The position numbers were made by a program, and so were the translations under genes. Positions 1 to 8,722 of a stretch of DNA of 64,000 nt are shown here, in pieces (the first letter of the stretch is position 1; each line of letters opens with the position of its first letter). This DNA comes from Streptomyces sp. SirexAA-E. Its GTDB lineage: Bacteria; Actinomycetota; Actinomycetes; Streptomycetales; Streptomycetaceae. The stretch spans positions 186,001 through 250,000 of the forward strand of contig NC_015953.1 of assembly GCF_000177195.2 (NCBI RefSeq), read 5' to 3'. Below the pieces are notes generated by a model that worked only from the letters and a program-made list of their open reading frames with translations, did no database searches and was not told the origin of the DNA.

Positions 1-99
1 GTCGCAGCGGTGAGCGCCTCGGCAACCGTTCCCACCCCGCACGCGTCTTCTGTACCGGCGCCCTGTGGGTGGCGTCGTTGCGGAGGAAGGAGGCGCTTC

Positions 100-438
100 G
101 TGGGGATCCGCAGGGTGGCGAAGGGGACCGGCGAGTTCCTGCTGGAGACGGTGGGGGAAGCCGTCGCGGACATGATCCTCACCGTGCTCGCATGCGCTCT
201 GCTCGCCTGCCTGGCTCTGATCGCCTACCTGAGCTGGTCCTTCAGCCCGCGCTTGAGCATCGCGGGTGCCGGACTGCTCAGCCTCTTCCTCGCGCACGGC
301 GCCTGGGGGACCTTCCGTGACCGCGCGAAAGGTCGCCGCCGCCGGGGTATCGCCGCTGTCACCACGGCCGGCTTCACCCTGACCGCCGTGACAGCCGTCT
401 TCCTGGTTCTCTACGCCGGGGACTGCGGCTGCCTGTGA
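100..438 (+). CDS. small three-helix membrane protein, unknown function
   Basis: About 112 residues if translation starts at the GTG at 100, which sits 7-8 bases after a strong AGGAAGGAGG ribosome site; an in-frame ATG-less extension back to 10 lacks such a site. The chain has a short amphipathic start, then three hydrophobic stretches (about residues 24-45, 50-70 and 83-107), the last two separated by a very basic loop (KGRRRRG). It ends in DCGCL. The helices and the positive loop imply an inner-membrane protein. I do not recognise a family, and nothing adjacent on the same strand suggests an operon. Confidence 0.65.
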   Translation: MGIRRVAKGTGEFLLETVGEAVADMILTVLACALLACLALIAYLSWSFSPRLSIAGAGLLSLFLAHGAWGTFRDRAKGRRRRGIAAVTTAGFTLTAVTAVFLVLYAGDCGCL

Positions 439-700
439 CGTCGTGGGAGTGATCCCCTGACCCCTTCGTCCCCGGTGTCCGCCAGAGCGAGCGGTCGTCG
501 ATCCGGCTCACCGCAGGCCGGTCGCACGCCTCGCGGGCCGTGTCGCGCGCCGTCGCCAGGTGCGACGACGCCCGCGCCCTGCGACGCCGTAGGACAGAGT
601 GTGGACGGGCGTGCAGGCACCACGAGCGACCGTCTTGGCCGGGCGGGACTCCCCCGGGCCCCGGTCCGACCGTCCGGCCCGGAGGAAGGAATGCGGCAGG

Positions 701-1237
701 TCAGTCTTCGTCCGCGCTGGTCAGCGCTTCGGTGATCAGGCGGGTGGCGAAGTCGGGATCGTCGGTGATCCGGTTGATGTGCTCCGCGAGCAGGGACGCG
801 GTGGCTTCCAGGGGAGTCATCTCCTCCTCGGTCCACTCTCCGTACTGTTTCCGCCACAGGTTGGGGCTCAGGCCGGTGCCCGCGGCGACGACGAGTCCGG
901 CCATGGTGGGCACGGCCTCGGGGCGGACGCTCTTGGGCATCATCCGCATCGTGGCCACGAGGTTGGGCACCACGTACTCGATGACGTCCTTGTCGTGGTC
1001 TTCGTGGGCCTTCCGTAGCCAGGTCATGAACATGAAAATGAGCGTGCACACGCCGTCCAGCACGTCGTCGGCCCCCTTGGGCCCCAGCGACGCGGCGAAC
1101 TGGTCGATCAGCGCCTGTTGTTCCGGGTCGGTCTCGGTCCTGCCGTCGTGGATTCCCTTGAGCCGAGAGTCGATCATCATGAGTGCTGTGCCCACATCGC
1201 CGACGGGAGCGTACTGGGGGTCGTAGGACGATGACAC
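701..1237 (-). CDS. conserved hypothetical protein
   Basis: 178 residues from a GTG preceded by a strong GAGGAGGAA ribosome site. The protein is soluble, acidic and mostly helical in appearance, with a central methionine- and phenylalanine-rich stretch (LIFMFMTWL, about residue 66) and a charged C-terminus ending SADED. No catalytic motif is obvious. It resembles actinomycete proteins of unknown function. It is monocistronic, reading away from thpR. Confidence 0.7.
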   Translation of the reverse strand: MSSSYDPQYAPVGDVGTALMMIDSRLKGIHDGRTETDPEQQALIDQFAASLGPKGADDVLDGVCTLIFMFMTWLRKAHEDHDKDVIEYVVPNLVATMRMMPKSVRPEAVPTMAGLVVAAGTGLSPNLWRKQYGEWTEEEMTPLEATASLLAEHINRITDDPDFATRLITEALTSADED

Positions 1238-1596
1238 AGGATTCCTCCTCGGGTGGCTGCGGTGGGCAGCGCGGCATGTCCGTACAGTAACGGCCGGTGG
1301 GACAGGGGCCGGTGGTTCGAGATCACTGACCGAACACGAGCGCGACGGCCGTACGGCGGGGCGGGGGCACAGCGGTCCGGGTGCCCGTGTGAGCGATGAG
1401 TTCGGGCGGCGGATCCTCGCCTCCGCGTGGCTCCGTCGGCGGACGTGATCCGGGCCGGGAAGGAACGGCGGCCACGCCGATCGGCCATGGCCGACCGCCG
1501 CCGCCTCCCGGGCACGGGCAACGGCGAGGGGCGTACAGCCGTCGGGCGGCCCACCTGCGGGTGGCCGCCCGACGCCGGTGGTGTACGAAGTTCTTC
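1238..1596. other. 359-bp intergenic stretch with a hairpin before thpR
   Basis: No convincing gene lies here. It must hold the promoters of the two divergent flanking genes. The only structure I see is an inverted repeat at 1541-1573, with arms GTCGGGCGGC and GCCGCCCGAC extended by CAC/GTG past a single bulged C. It ends about 23 bases before the proposed thpR start. Confidence 0.5.
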
Positions 1597-2181
1597 GTGA
1601 ACGATCAGATCCGGTCCGCGACCGTCCGCGTCTTCGTGGCCCTTGCTCCGCCCGACGACGCCAAGGAGGAGTTGGCGCAGGCGCTGCGACCCGCCTACGC
1701 CGCCCACCCCCGTATGCGGTGGAACCGCATCGAGGACTGGCACATCACCCTGGCGTTCCTCGGTGAGCTGCCGAGGTCGGCTGTGTCACCCCTCCGTCCG
1801 CCGCTCGCGGAACTCGCGGCGAGGCACAGCCCCCTGCACCTGGCGCTGCGCGGCGGCGGGCACTTCGACGAGCGTGTGCTGTGGAGCGGGATCGGCGGGG
1901 ACGTCGAGGGGCTGCGGCTGCTGGCCGGGGAGGTACGGGAGCTGGCCAGGGCACACGGCGTCGACTTCCCGGACCGTCCGCTGAACCCCCACCTGACGCT
2001 GGCCCGTTCGCGCCGCGACGACGCTCTCAGCGCGGTCCAGGTGGCCGCGGGGCTCTCCTCGTTCACCGGCCGTACCTGGCGGACCGAGCGTCTGCATCTG
2101 GTCGGCAGCAACTCCGGCCGCGGTCCAGGGCCGATCCGCTACCGCGACGTCGAGGCCTGGCCGTTCGGCGACACGGGATGA
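1597..2181 (+). CDS. thpR: RNA 2',3'-cyclic phosphodiesterase / 2'-5' RNA ligase family
   Basis: 194 residues from a GTG at 1597, close to the usual 180-190 for the family; the open frame extends upstream to 1396 but that part is low-complexity and does not resemble the family. Both catalytic HxTx motifs of the 2H phosphoesterase superfamily are visible: HITL in WHITLAFLG and HLTL in NPHLTLARS. Known members hydrolyse 2',3'-cyclic phosphates on RNA and can join 2'-5' ends in vitro. The predicted start has only a weak ribosome site and lies just after a hairpin (1541-1573), so initiation may be leaderless or controlled. It is convergent with the kinase gene that follows. Confidence 0.88.
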   Translation: MNDQIRSATVRVFVALAPPDDAKEELAQALRPAYAAHPRMRWNRIEDWHITLAFLGELPRSAVSPLRPPLAELAARHSPLHLALRGGGHFDERVLWSGIGGDVEGLRLLAGEVRELARAHGVDFPDRPLNPHLTLARSRRDDALSAVQVAAGLSSFTGRTWRTERLHLVGSNSGRGPGPIRYRDVEAWPFGDTG

Positions 2182-2215
2182 GCCGTCGCGGGGACGGAGG
2201 CGGCCGGGGAAGGGG

Positions 2216-3190
2216 TCAGCCGAATCGGCGGAGGACTTCGTGGAGGTAGTCCTCCAGTCTGCTCGTGAGCAGGGCGGGTGTCAGATCGGTGCGTCCCAGC
2301 TCCCGCCAGGGGAGCGCGACCTTCTCGGTGTTCGCGAAGGCGAGGGCGTCCAGGACCCGCCAGTACAGATGGGCCGACGAATCACCGCTCAGGACGCCCC
2401 CGGCGGCTTCGTAGTGCTCGGCCAGCCGCATCGCCTCACCGGTTCCGTGGAGCAGAGCCAGGGCCGTGGAGCAGTGGGCCACGTCGAGGTCGGCCGGACC
2501 CCAGGACGTTTCGACCCAGTCGACGACTCCGGTGATCCTCGTGTCGGCGCCCTCTCCGCCGAAGAGGACGTTGCCGGGGTGGAAGTCGCGGTGCAGGAAG
2601 CAGGGCCGGTAGTCCGGAGGTTCACGGCGGATGACGTCCACCGCCCGCTGCCACAGGTCCATCCGCCCGGTGGCAGCGGGCAGGCTCACCCGGTCAGGCG
2701 CGGTCCACGCCTGGTAGACGCGTGGCCGGGCGCCGGGCGGGACCCGCACCTGATGGATGCCGACGAGCCGGCGGGCAAGGAGTGCGGTCCGCAGCCCCGC
2801 GTCCTCGTCGTCCAGGCGCACCCTGCCGGGCAGCAGCGACATCAGCAACGACGGGTGGTCGCACTGCCGCGCGGTCGCGTCCACAGCCTTCAGTCGGGCC
2901 ACGGGCACGTCCGTATCCGCGAGGAGGCGCAGGATGTCCGCCTCCCGCGTGAGGAGCGCCTCCGCGTGGCGGACGAAGAAGGGCTTGACGAACGAACGCA
3001 GCACGAACCACTGCGAGGCGCCCGCTCCGCCGAGGCGCAGGCGGCGCATCTGCGACGTCCATCCGCCCCGGAGCCGTTCGGCGGCGTCGACGCGATGGCC
3101 GCCGCCCACCTGTTCCTCGACCCACCCGCGGGTACGGGACCACCCCCGGTCGTCGACGGCGGTCCGGCCGGGGCCGACAGGTTCGTCCAT
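2216..3190 (-). CDS. aminoglycoside phosphotransferase (APH)-fold kinase
   Basis: 324 residues from an ATG. The C-terminal lobe carries the APH/choline kinase signatures: catalytic loop HRDFHPGN, with the Asp base and the Asn metal ligand, then the metal-binding GVVDWVETSW. The N-terminal lobe is less typical. The family phosphorylates hydroxyls of aminoglycosides, homoserine, choline, fructosamine or macrolides, and the substrate cannot be read from the sequence. It stands alone, convergent with thpR and divergent from the ABC operon, with about 170 bases between the divergent starts. Confidence 0.85.
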   Translation of the reverse strand: MDEPVGPGRTAVDDRGWSRTRGWVEEQVGGGHRVDAAERLRGGWTSQMRRLRLGGAGASQWFVLRSFVKPFFVRHAEALLTREADILRLLADTDVPVARLKAVDATARQCDHPSLLMSLLPGRVRLDDEDAGLRTALLARRLVGIHQVRVPPGARPRVYQAWTAPDRVSLPAATGRMDLWQRAVDVIRREPPDYRPCFLHRDFHPGNVLFGGEGADTRITGVVDWVETSWGPADLDVAHCSTALALLHGTGEAMRLAEHYEAAGGVLSGDSSAHLYWRVLDALAFANTEKVALPWRELGRTDLTPALLTSRLEDYLHEVLRRFG

Positions 3191-3361
3191 CCGGGCAATC
3201 TATCGACCACCGCGCGCAGGATCCACCGGCGGAAGAGCGCGGCACTCGGCCGCCCTTCGGTCTCCGTCGGCGGGCCCGGAGCCGGGGGTTCGGTTTTCCG
3301 CACCCCCGATCCGGGTGCGGGCATGATCGATCGCCCTGTCCTGCCCGTCCAGGATGAGGAC

Positions 3362-4114
3362 ATGGCTGAGACGGCGACAGAGATCGGGACGGGAACCGCC
3401 GCACGGGCGGAGGGGCTGCACCGTGAGTACGGGCGCGGCGGTGCCGCCGTGCGGGCGTTGCGCGGGGTGTCGGTGACCCTTGAGCCGGGGACGTTCACGG
3501 CGGTGATGGGGCCGTCCGGCTCCGGCAAGACCACTTTGCTGCACTGCCTCGCGGGGATGGACCGGCCCACTCGGGGTTCGGTCTGGTGGGGTGGTACGGA
3601 GGTGTCCCGGCTGCCCGAGCGGCACCTCGCGAAACTGCGGCGCAGCCGGGTCGGGTTCGTGTTCCAGGCGTTCAACCTCATGCCGGCCATGACGGTCGCG
3701 CAAAACGTCGAGCTTCCCGGCCGGCTGGCGGGTCAGCGGCCGGAGCGGGGCCGGGTGCTGGAGGCGCTCGCCCAGGTGGGCCTCGCCGGGCGTGAGCGGC
3801 ACCGGCCGGGCCGGCTGTCCGGTGGGCAGCAGCAGCGGGTGGCCATCGCGCGAGCCCTGGTCTCCCGCCCTCAGGTGCTTTTCGCCGACGAACCGACCGG
3901 CGCCCTCGACCGGGCCACCGGTCACGAGATCCTCGCCCTGCTGCGTTCCGGTGTGGACAGGGAGGGGCAGACCTGTGCGATGGTGACCCACGATCCGGTC
4001 GCGGCCGGGTACGCGGACCGGGTGCTGCTTCTCGCCGACGGCCTGGTGGTGGACGAGCTCGACCGGCCCACCGCCGCCCAGGTCGGCGAGGCCCTGAGCC
4101 GGCTGGGAGCGTGA
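3362..4114 (+). CDS. MacB/LolD-type ABC transporter ATP-binding protein
   Basis: 250 residues from the ATG at 3362, which follows an AGGATGAGGA ribosome site; the open frame reaches further upstream but overlaps the divergent kinase. All nucleotide-binding motifs are present: Walker [10 protein letters not shown]-loop FVFQAFNLM, signature LSGGQQQR, Walker [10 protein letters not shown] with a following D-loop, and H-loop VTHD. The [12 protein letters not shown] pattern is typical of MacB/LolD-like ATPases that power lipid or peptide extrusion. The stop overlaps the permease start by four bases (GTGA), so the two are coupled. A sensor kinase follows, as in peptide-sensing ABC/two-component modules. 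Confidence 0.93.
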   Translation: MAETATEIGTGTAARAEGLHREYGRGGAAVRALRGVSVTLEPGTFTAVMGPSGSGKTTLLHCLAGMDRPTRGSVWWGGTEVSRLPERHLAKLRRSRVGFVFQAFNLMPAMTVAQNVELPGRLAGQRPERGRVLEALAQVGLAGRERHRPGRLSGGQQQRVAIARALVSRPQVLFADEPTGALDRATGHEILALLRSGVDREGQTCAMVTHDPVAAGYADRVLLLADGLVVDELDRPTAAQVGEALSRLGA

Positions 4115-5490
4115 GCCCGGTGATCGCACTCGCCCTGGGACAGATGCGCCGGCGTCCGGCTGCCTTCGTCGGCCTGGCGGTCGCGCTCTTCCTCGCCATC
4201 GCCACCGTGACGCTGTTCGGTTCGTTGTTCGCCACCGAGGTCACCGCCTCCCCGGGCGTGCGGGAGGCGGACGCGGGGCCCGGACTGATGGTGATCGCCG
4301 GAATCTTCGGTGAGATCGCCGTGGTGGTCGCGTTCTTCGTCGTGGTCAACGCGCTGGGCTTCGCCCTGCGTCAGCAGCACCGTGAACTGGCCCTGCTGCG
4401 CACCGTAGCGGCGACGCCGCGTCAGGCCAGGCGGCTGGCCCGTAGCCAGGTCGTCGCGACCACGCTGCTGGTGACGGCGCCGGGCTGCGCACTCGGCGCG
4501 GTCGCGGCCCGTCGCTTCCTCGCCGAGCTGCAGCAGCGCGGAATGGCGGCGCCGGGCCTTCGGGTGCCGGGGACCCCGGTACCGATGCTGGTCGCGTCGG
4601 CCGCGGCCCTCGCCGTGGGCCTGGCCGCCTCGGCGGTGGCCGCCCGACGGATCTCCCGGCTGACACCCGCGGCTGCGCTCACCGCGAGCTCGACCGAGCA
4701 CGGGCGGACCGGCGCGTGGCGTCTGCTCGCCGGAGCCGGTGTGCTGGCGGGCGGTGGTCTGCTGCTGCGACTGGCCGCGACGCGCCCGGCGGAACAGGCG
4801 GACAAGGCGGGGCAGGCGGCGTTGCTCGGTTCGCTGGTACTGCTAATCGCGGTCGCCCTGGTGGGGCCGTTCGCCGCACGAGTCCTGTCGGCCGTGCTGG
4901 GCGGGCCGGTCCGGGCCCTGGCGCCGGGTACGGGGTGGCTGGCCGATGCCAACCTGCGGGGGCACGCGCGGCGGCTGTCGTCCGCCGTGGTGCCGGTCGC
5001 ACTGCTCGTCGGACTGTCGGGCACCATGCTGATCATGACCAGTACCGCCGGACACGCCTCGGGCACGACAGCGAGCAGTGTCACCTCGGCCACGGACGTC
5101 TGGCTACGTCAGGCGGAGCTGGCCATGCTCATCTGCTTCGCGGCCGTCTCCACGGTCAACACGCTGGTGGCTGTGACGGCCGACCGGCGCCGTGAGTTCG
5201 CCCTCCTGCGGCTGGTGGGCGCGACCTGGTCGCAGCTGATGCGCATGCTGGCCGTTGAGGCGGTACTGACCACGGCGGTGGGTGTGCTGCTCGGCGCCTC
5301 GGTCGCGGGTGCGGCGTCGGCGGCGTACAGCGCGGCGGTGACCGGCTCGGTGGTGCCGTCCGTCCCGGTGGCCGCCTGCTGGTGGGTCGCCGCGGGCGCG
5401 ACGGCGCTGACGGTCCCGGCCGTTCTTGCCTCGGGTCTGCGGGCGGTCCGTGGCCCGGCGGCGGCGCTGGTGGGTGGTGGGCGTGACTGA
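4111..5490 (+). CDS. FtsX-family ABC transporter permease
   Basis: 459 residues from GTG overlapping the ATPase stop. It has an N-terminal helix, then helices around an FtsX domain with the cytoplasmic-loop pattern ELALLRTVAATPRQ (about residues 91-104), and a second copy near the C-terminus with EFALLRLVGATWSQ (about 363-376). The two FtsX repeats make this a duplicated permease, but it is short compared with the roughly 800-residue actinomycete forms because the large extracellular domains are missing. Partner of the upstream ATPase; probable role in export of, or resistance to, membrane-active compounds. Confidence 0.9.
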   Translation: MSPVIALALGQMRRRPAAFVGLAVALFLAIATVTLFGSLFATEVTASPGVREADAGPGLMVIAGIFGEIAVVVAFFVVVNALGFALRQQHRELALLRTVAATPRQARRLARSQVVATTLLVTAPGCALGAVAARRFLAELQQRGMAAPGLRVPGTPVPMLVASAAALAVGLAASAVAARRISRLTPAAALTASSTEHGRTGAWRLLAGAGVLAGGGLLLRLAATRPAEQADKAGQAALLGSLVLLIAVALVGPFAARVLSAVLGGPVRALAPGTGWLADANLRGHARRLSSAVVPVALLVGLSGTMLIMTSTAGHASGTTASSVTSATDVWLRQAELAMLICFAAVSTVNTLVAVTADRRREFALLRLVGATWSQLMRMLAVEAVLTTAVGVLLGASVAGAASAAYSAAVTGSVVPSVPVAACWWVAAGATALTVPAVLASGLRAVRGPAAALVGGGRD

Positions 5491-5561
5491 GTACAGCGGC
5501 GGACCGGCCGACGAGGACGCGGTCCGGGATCGGGCTCCCGGACGTACGGGACCGGCGAAGA

Positions 5562-6809
5562 GTGCGGAGACGGTCGGGGCCGGTCGTGGCTGAGCGGCGG
5601 CCCTGCCTTTCCGTCCGTGGCGGCGAATGGCTGTTCGCCGTCGTCGGGCTGCCGTTCGCGCTGTTCGGCGGCGTCTACGCCCTCGCCGTCCTGTACGCGG
5701 GGGCCCTGCTCTCCCTCACCGTGCTCGGCCTGCCGTTCGTGGTCGCCGCGCTGCTGGGCGCGCGGGGGCTCGGCGCGCTGCACAGACGGCTGACCGGCCG
5801 GCTGCTCGGCGAGCACGTCGAGGCACCGGCGGGGCTGCCGCGCTCGGCGGGCGTACTCGCCCGTGGCCGCGCCGTCCTGACCGACCCGGTCGCCTGGCGG
5901 ACGCTGCTCTACCTGGTGCTGCGGTTGCCGCTCGGCGTGCTCGGCTTCGCCGCCGCCGTGGCGCTCCCCCTCGGCTGCGGCTGGCTGATCGGCTTTCCGC
6001 TCTGGGTGCGCCTGCTGCAACCGGGCCCACGGCCTGCCGGCCTGCTGGACGCCGTCGCCGTCGTGCTGGGCGTGATCCTGCTGTTCCTGGTACCCGCCGC
6101 GGTCCGGGCGCTGGGCGGAGCGAACCGGCGGCTCGCCCGGCTGCTGCTCGGCCCCGCCCGTGTCCAGCAGCGCGTCCGGGAGCTGGAATCCGCCCGCGCG
6201 ACCCTGCTCGCGGAGAACACCGATCAGTTCCGCCGCCTCGAACGCGACCTGCACGACGGCACCCAGGCGCGGCTGGTCGCCCTGGCCATCACGCTCTCGT
6301 TGGCCGAGGACGCGCTCGCGCCCGCCACCGGCCCGGACCTCGTGCGGCTGCGGACGCTGGTGGACCGCGCGCGTGGTCAGACCGACGACACCATCGCCGA
6401 GCTGCGACAGCTCACCCGGGGCATCCACCCGGTGGCCCTGGACGACGGCCTCGGCCAGGCGCTGCCCGCCCTCACCGCCACCTCGCCCGTGCCGGTCACC
6501 GTCCGCCTGGACCTACGGGAGCGGCCCCATCAAGCGGTCGAGCGGGCCGTCTACTTCTGCGCCGCCGAGCTGCTCACCAACATCGCCAGGCACAGCGGTG
6601 CCCGCTCGGCGGAACTCACGGCGAGCGCGGCCGACGGCCGCATCCGCCTCACCGTGCGGGACGACGGCCGCGGCGGTGCGGCTCTCGGCGCCGGCACCGG
6701 GCTCACCGGTCTGGCCGAACGGCTCGCGGCGGTGGACGGCGCCTTGCGGGTCGACAGCCCGCCCGGTGGGCCCACGACGGTCACCGCCGAGCTGCCGACC
6801 CGCCTGTGA
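5562..6809 (+). CDS. HisKA_3 (NarL-group) sensor histidine kinase
   Basis: 415 residues from GTG 5562; a GTG at 5586 is a possible alternative. The N-terminal half has four or five membrane helices with short loops, so the signal is probably sensed within the membrane. The phosphoacceptor region reads LERDLHDGTQARL with His231 as the likely phosphorylation site, and the ATPase domain has an N-box-like ELLTNIARHS and a G-box DDGRGG. It lies 71 bases after the ABC permease in the same direction, likely in one transcript. Its partner regulator is on the opposite strand and overlaps its 3' end by 29 bases. Confidence 0.92.
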   Translation: MRRRSGPVVAERRPCLSVRGGEWLFAVVGLPFALFGGVYALAVLYAGALLSLTVLGLPFVVAALLGARGLGALHRRLTGRLLGEHVEAPAGLPRSAGVLARGRAVLTDPVAWRTLLYLVLRLPLGVLGFAAAVALPLGCGWLIGFPLWVRLLQPGPRPAGLLDAVAVVLGVILLFLVPAAVRALGGANRRLARLLLGPARVQQRVRELESARATLLAENTDQFRRLERDLHDGTQARLVALAITLSLAEDALAPATGPDLVRLRTLVDRARGQTDDTIAELRQLTRGIHPVALDDGLGQALPALTATSPVPVTVRLDLRERPHQAVERAVYFCAAELLTNIARHSGARSAELTASAADGRIRLTVRDDGRGGAALGAGTGLTGLAERLAAVDGALRVDSPPGGPTTVTAELPTRL

Positions 6810-7482
6810 CGGGCGGTCGGCCTCGGGTCTCCGCCAGGTAGGCGAGGACGGCCTTCACCCGCCGGTTGTCGGTGTCCGTCGCCCTCAGGCCGAACTTGGT
6901 GAAGACGGCGGCGACGTGCTTCTCCACCGCTCGCTCCGACACGTTCAGCAGTCCGGCGACGGAGCGGTTGGAGTGGCCTTGTGCCATCAGCTCCAGTACC
7001 TCACGCTCGCGTGGCGTCAGGGTGTCGACCCGGTTGCGCTGTCCGCCCCGCATCAGACCGGTGACGACGTCCGGGTCGAGAGCCGTGCCCCCGTCGGCGA
7101 CCCGGTGCAGTGCGTCCACGAGCTCGGAGGTACGGGCGACGCGTTCCTTCAGCAGGTATCCGATGCCCGCGGCACCGTCCGCCAGCAGCCGCGATGCCAG
7201 AGCGGTCTCGACGTGCTGGGAGAAGACCAGGATGCCGACCCCGGGCGTCCTCGCCCGGATCTCGACGGCGGCCCTGATGCCCTCATCGGTGTGGGTGGGC
7301 GGCATACGGATGTCCACCACGGCGACGTCGGGCCGGTGCTCGGCCACCGCTGACAGCAGCTCGGGCGCCGTCCCTGCGGTGGCCACCACCTCGCATCCGC
7401 GGGCGCCCAGCAACTCGACCATCCCGTCACGGAGGACGACGGAGTCCTCGGCCAGTACCACGCGCAGCTGTCTGTCGGTCAC
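6781..7482 (-). CDS. LuxR/NarL-type response regulator
   Basis: 233 residues. The receiver domain has acidic residues near the start (AEDS) and a phosphorylation site Asp57 in VAVVDIRMPP. The C-terminal LuxR helix-turn-helix reads LTPREREVLELMAQG, then VSERAVEKHVAAVFTKFGL. It is the obvious partner of the convergent kinase. Unlike most NarL-group pairs it is not in the kinase operon; the last 29 bases of the two genes overlap tail to tail. Promoter control is therefore separate, and antisense read-through between the two is possible. Confidence 0.92.
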   Translation of the reverse strand: MTDRQLRVVLAEDSVVLRDGMVELLGARGCEVVATAGTAPELLSAVAEHRPDVAVVDIRMPPTHTDEGIRAAVEIRARTPGVGILVFSQHVETALASRLLADGAAGIGYLLKERVARTSELVDALHRVADGGTALDPDVVTGLMRGGQRNRVDTLTPREREVLELMAQGHSNRSVAGLLNVSERAVEKHVAAVFTKFGLRATDTDNRRVKAVLAYLAETRGRPPVTGGSAARR

Positions 7483-7567
7483 GAGGCCATTATCGGACCC
7501 GGCCGGCGGCCCTCGCGGCCGGTGCCGTGGGCGGGGAGGCGGGCCCGGGCACCGTCCCGGTGTCCGG

Positions 7568-8566
7568 TCAGCGGGTGGCGAGGAGTTCGAGCGTGTCGAT
7601 CACTCGGTTCGAGAAGCCCCACTCGTTGTCGTACCACGCGACCACCTTGACGTGGCGGCCGTGGACGCGGGTGAGCGCCGAGTCGAAGATCGCCGAGGCG
7701 GGGTTGCCCGTGATGTCGGACGACACGAGCGGATCGTCCGAGTACTCGAGGATGCCGGCGAGCGGGCCCTCCGCCGCGGCGCGGTACGCCGCCAGCACGT
7801 CGTCGCGCGTCACGTCGCGGGCGACGGTCGTGTTGAGTTCGACGATCGAGCCCACCGGCACCGGTACGCGGATCGAGTCGCCCGACAGCTTGCCGTCGAG
7901 GTTCGGCAGCACCAGGCCGATCGCCTTGGCGGCGCCGGTCGTGGTCGGCACGATGTTGACACCCGCGGCCCGGGCACGACGGGCGTCGCGGTGCGGCCCG
8001 TCCTGCAGGTTCTGCTCCTGCGTGTAGGCGTGCACCGTCGTCATGAAACCGTGCTCGACACCGGCGAGTTCGTCGAGGACCGCGGCCAGCGGTGCGAGCG
8101 CGTTGGTGGTGCAGGAGGCGTTCGAGACGACCGTGTGCACGGCAGGGTCGTAGGCGTCGGTGTTGACCCCGAAGGCGAGGGTGACATCGGCGCCGTCCGA
8201 CGGCGCGCTGACGAGCACCTTCTTCGCGCCCGCCTCGATGTGGGCCCGGGCGGCCTCGGCCGAGGTGAAGCGGCCGGTGGCTTCCAGGACGATGTCGACG
8301 CCGAGTTCGGCCCACGGCAGCCGCGCCGGTTCGCGCTCGGCCTGCACCGTGATCCGGCGGCCGTCGACGACGAGGGTGTCCCCGTCGACGGTCACCGGGC
8401 GCCCGAGTCGGCCGGCCGTGCTGTCGTAGGCGAGAAGCCGGGCCAGAGCGGCGGGCTCCGTCAGGTCGTTGACGGCGACGACCTCCAGGGTGCTGTCGCG
8501 CTCCAGCAGTGCGCGCAGCACATTGCGTCCGATGCGGCCGAATCCGTTGATGGCGATGCGAGTCAT
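7568..8566 (-). CDS. gap: NAD-dependent glyceraldehyde-3-phosphate dehydrogenase
   Basis: 332 residues from the ATG at 8566, behind GAGGAAGGGAC; the longer open frame to 8644 has no family similarity. The Rossmann motif INGFGRIGRNVLRALLERD opens the chain, and Asp in VAVNDL fits NAD preference. The active-site nucleophile is Cys152 in SNASCTTN. The residue four places later, commonly a second cysteine (SCTTNC), is Ala156 here. Other signatures (TTTGAAKAIG, WYDNEWGFSNRV) are intact. It lies behind a GlxA-type regulator, with repeated elements in its leader. It could be the housekeeping enzyme or an extra isozyme. Confidence 0.95.
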   Translation of the reverse strand: MTRIAINGFGRIGRNVLRALLERDSTLEVVAVNDLTEPAALARLLAYDSTAGRLGRPVTVDGDTLVVDGRRITVQAEREPARLPWAELGVDIVLEATGRFTSAEAARAHIEAGAKKVLVSAPSDGADVTLAFGVNTDAYDPAVHTVVSNASCTTNALAPLAAVLDELAGVEHGFMTTVHAYTQEQNLQDGPHRDARRARAAGVNIVPTTTGAAKAIGLVLPNLDGKLSGDSIRVPVPVGSIVELNTTVARDVTRDDVLAAYRAAAEGPLAGILEYSDDPLVSSDITGNPASAIFDSALTRVHGRHVKVVAWYDNEWGFSNRVIDTLELLATR

Positions 8567-8621
8567 GAGTGATGTCCCTTCCTCTCCCCACCAGGCTCGC
8601 CCGCGGCCGGCGCCCCTGACA

Positions 8622-8682
8622 GTGGCGGGATCGCCACGGTTCAAAAGGATCCCGCCACCGGCGGTCGAGAGGACCCGCCACC
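8622..8682 (-). promoter_or_regulatory. repeated GGTGGCGGG elements in the gap leader
   Basis: An 11-bp perfect inverted repeat (GTGGCGGGATC at 8622-8632, GATCCCGCCAC at 8648-8658) has a further copy, GGACCCGCCACC, at 8671-8682. Read on the minus strand the order is GGTGGCGGGTCC, GGTGGCGGGATCC, then the inverted GATCCCGCCAC. They lie between the GlxA-type gene and gap, about 55-115 bases before the gap start, where operators would be expected. Confidence 0.5.
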
Positions 8683-8722
8683 CTCGTTCCGCGAGGCTCC
8701 CGCCGCCCCGGTGCCGGGCGGG

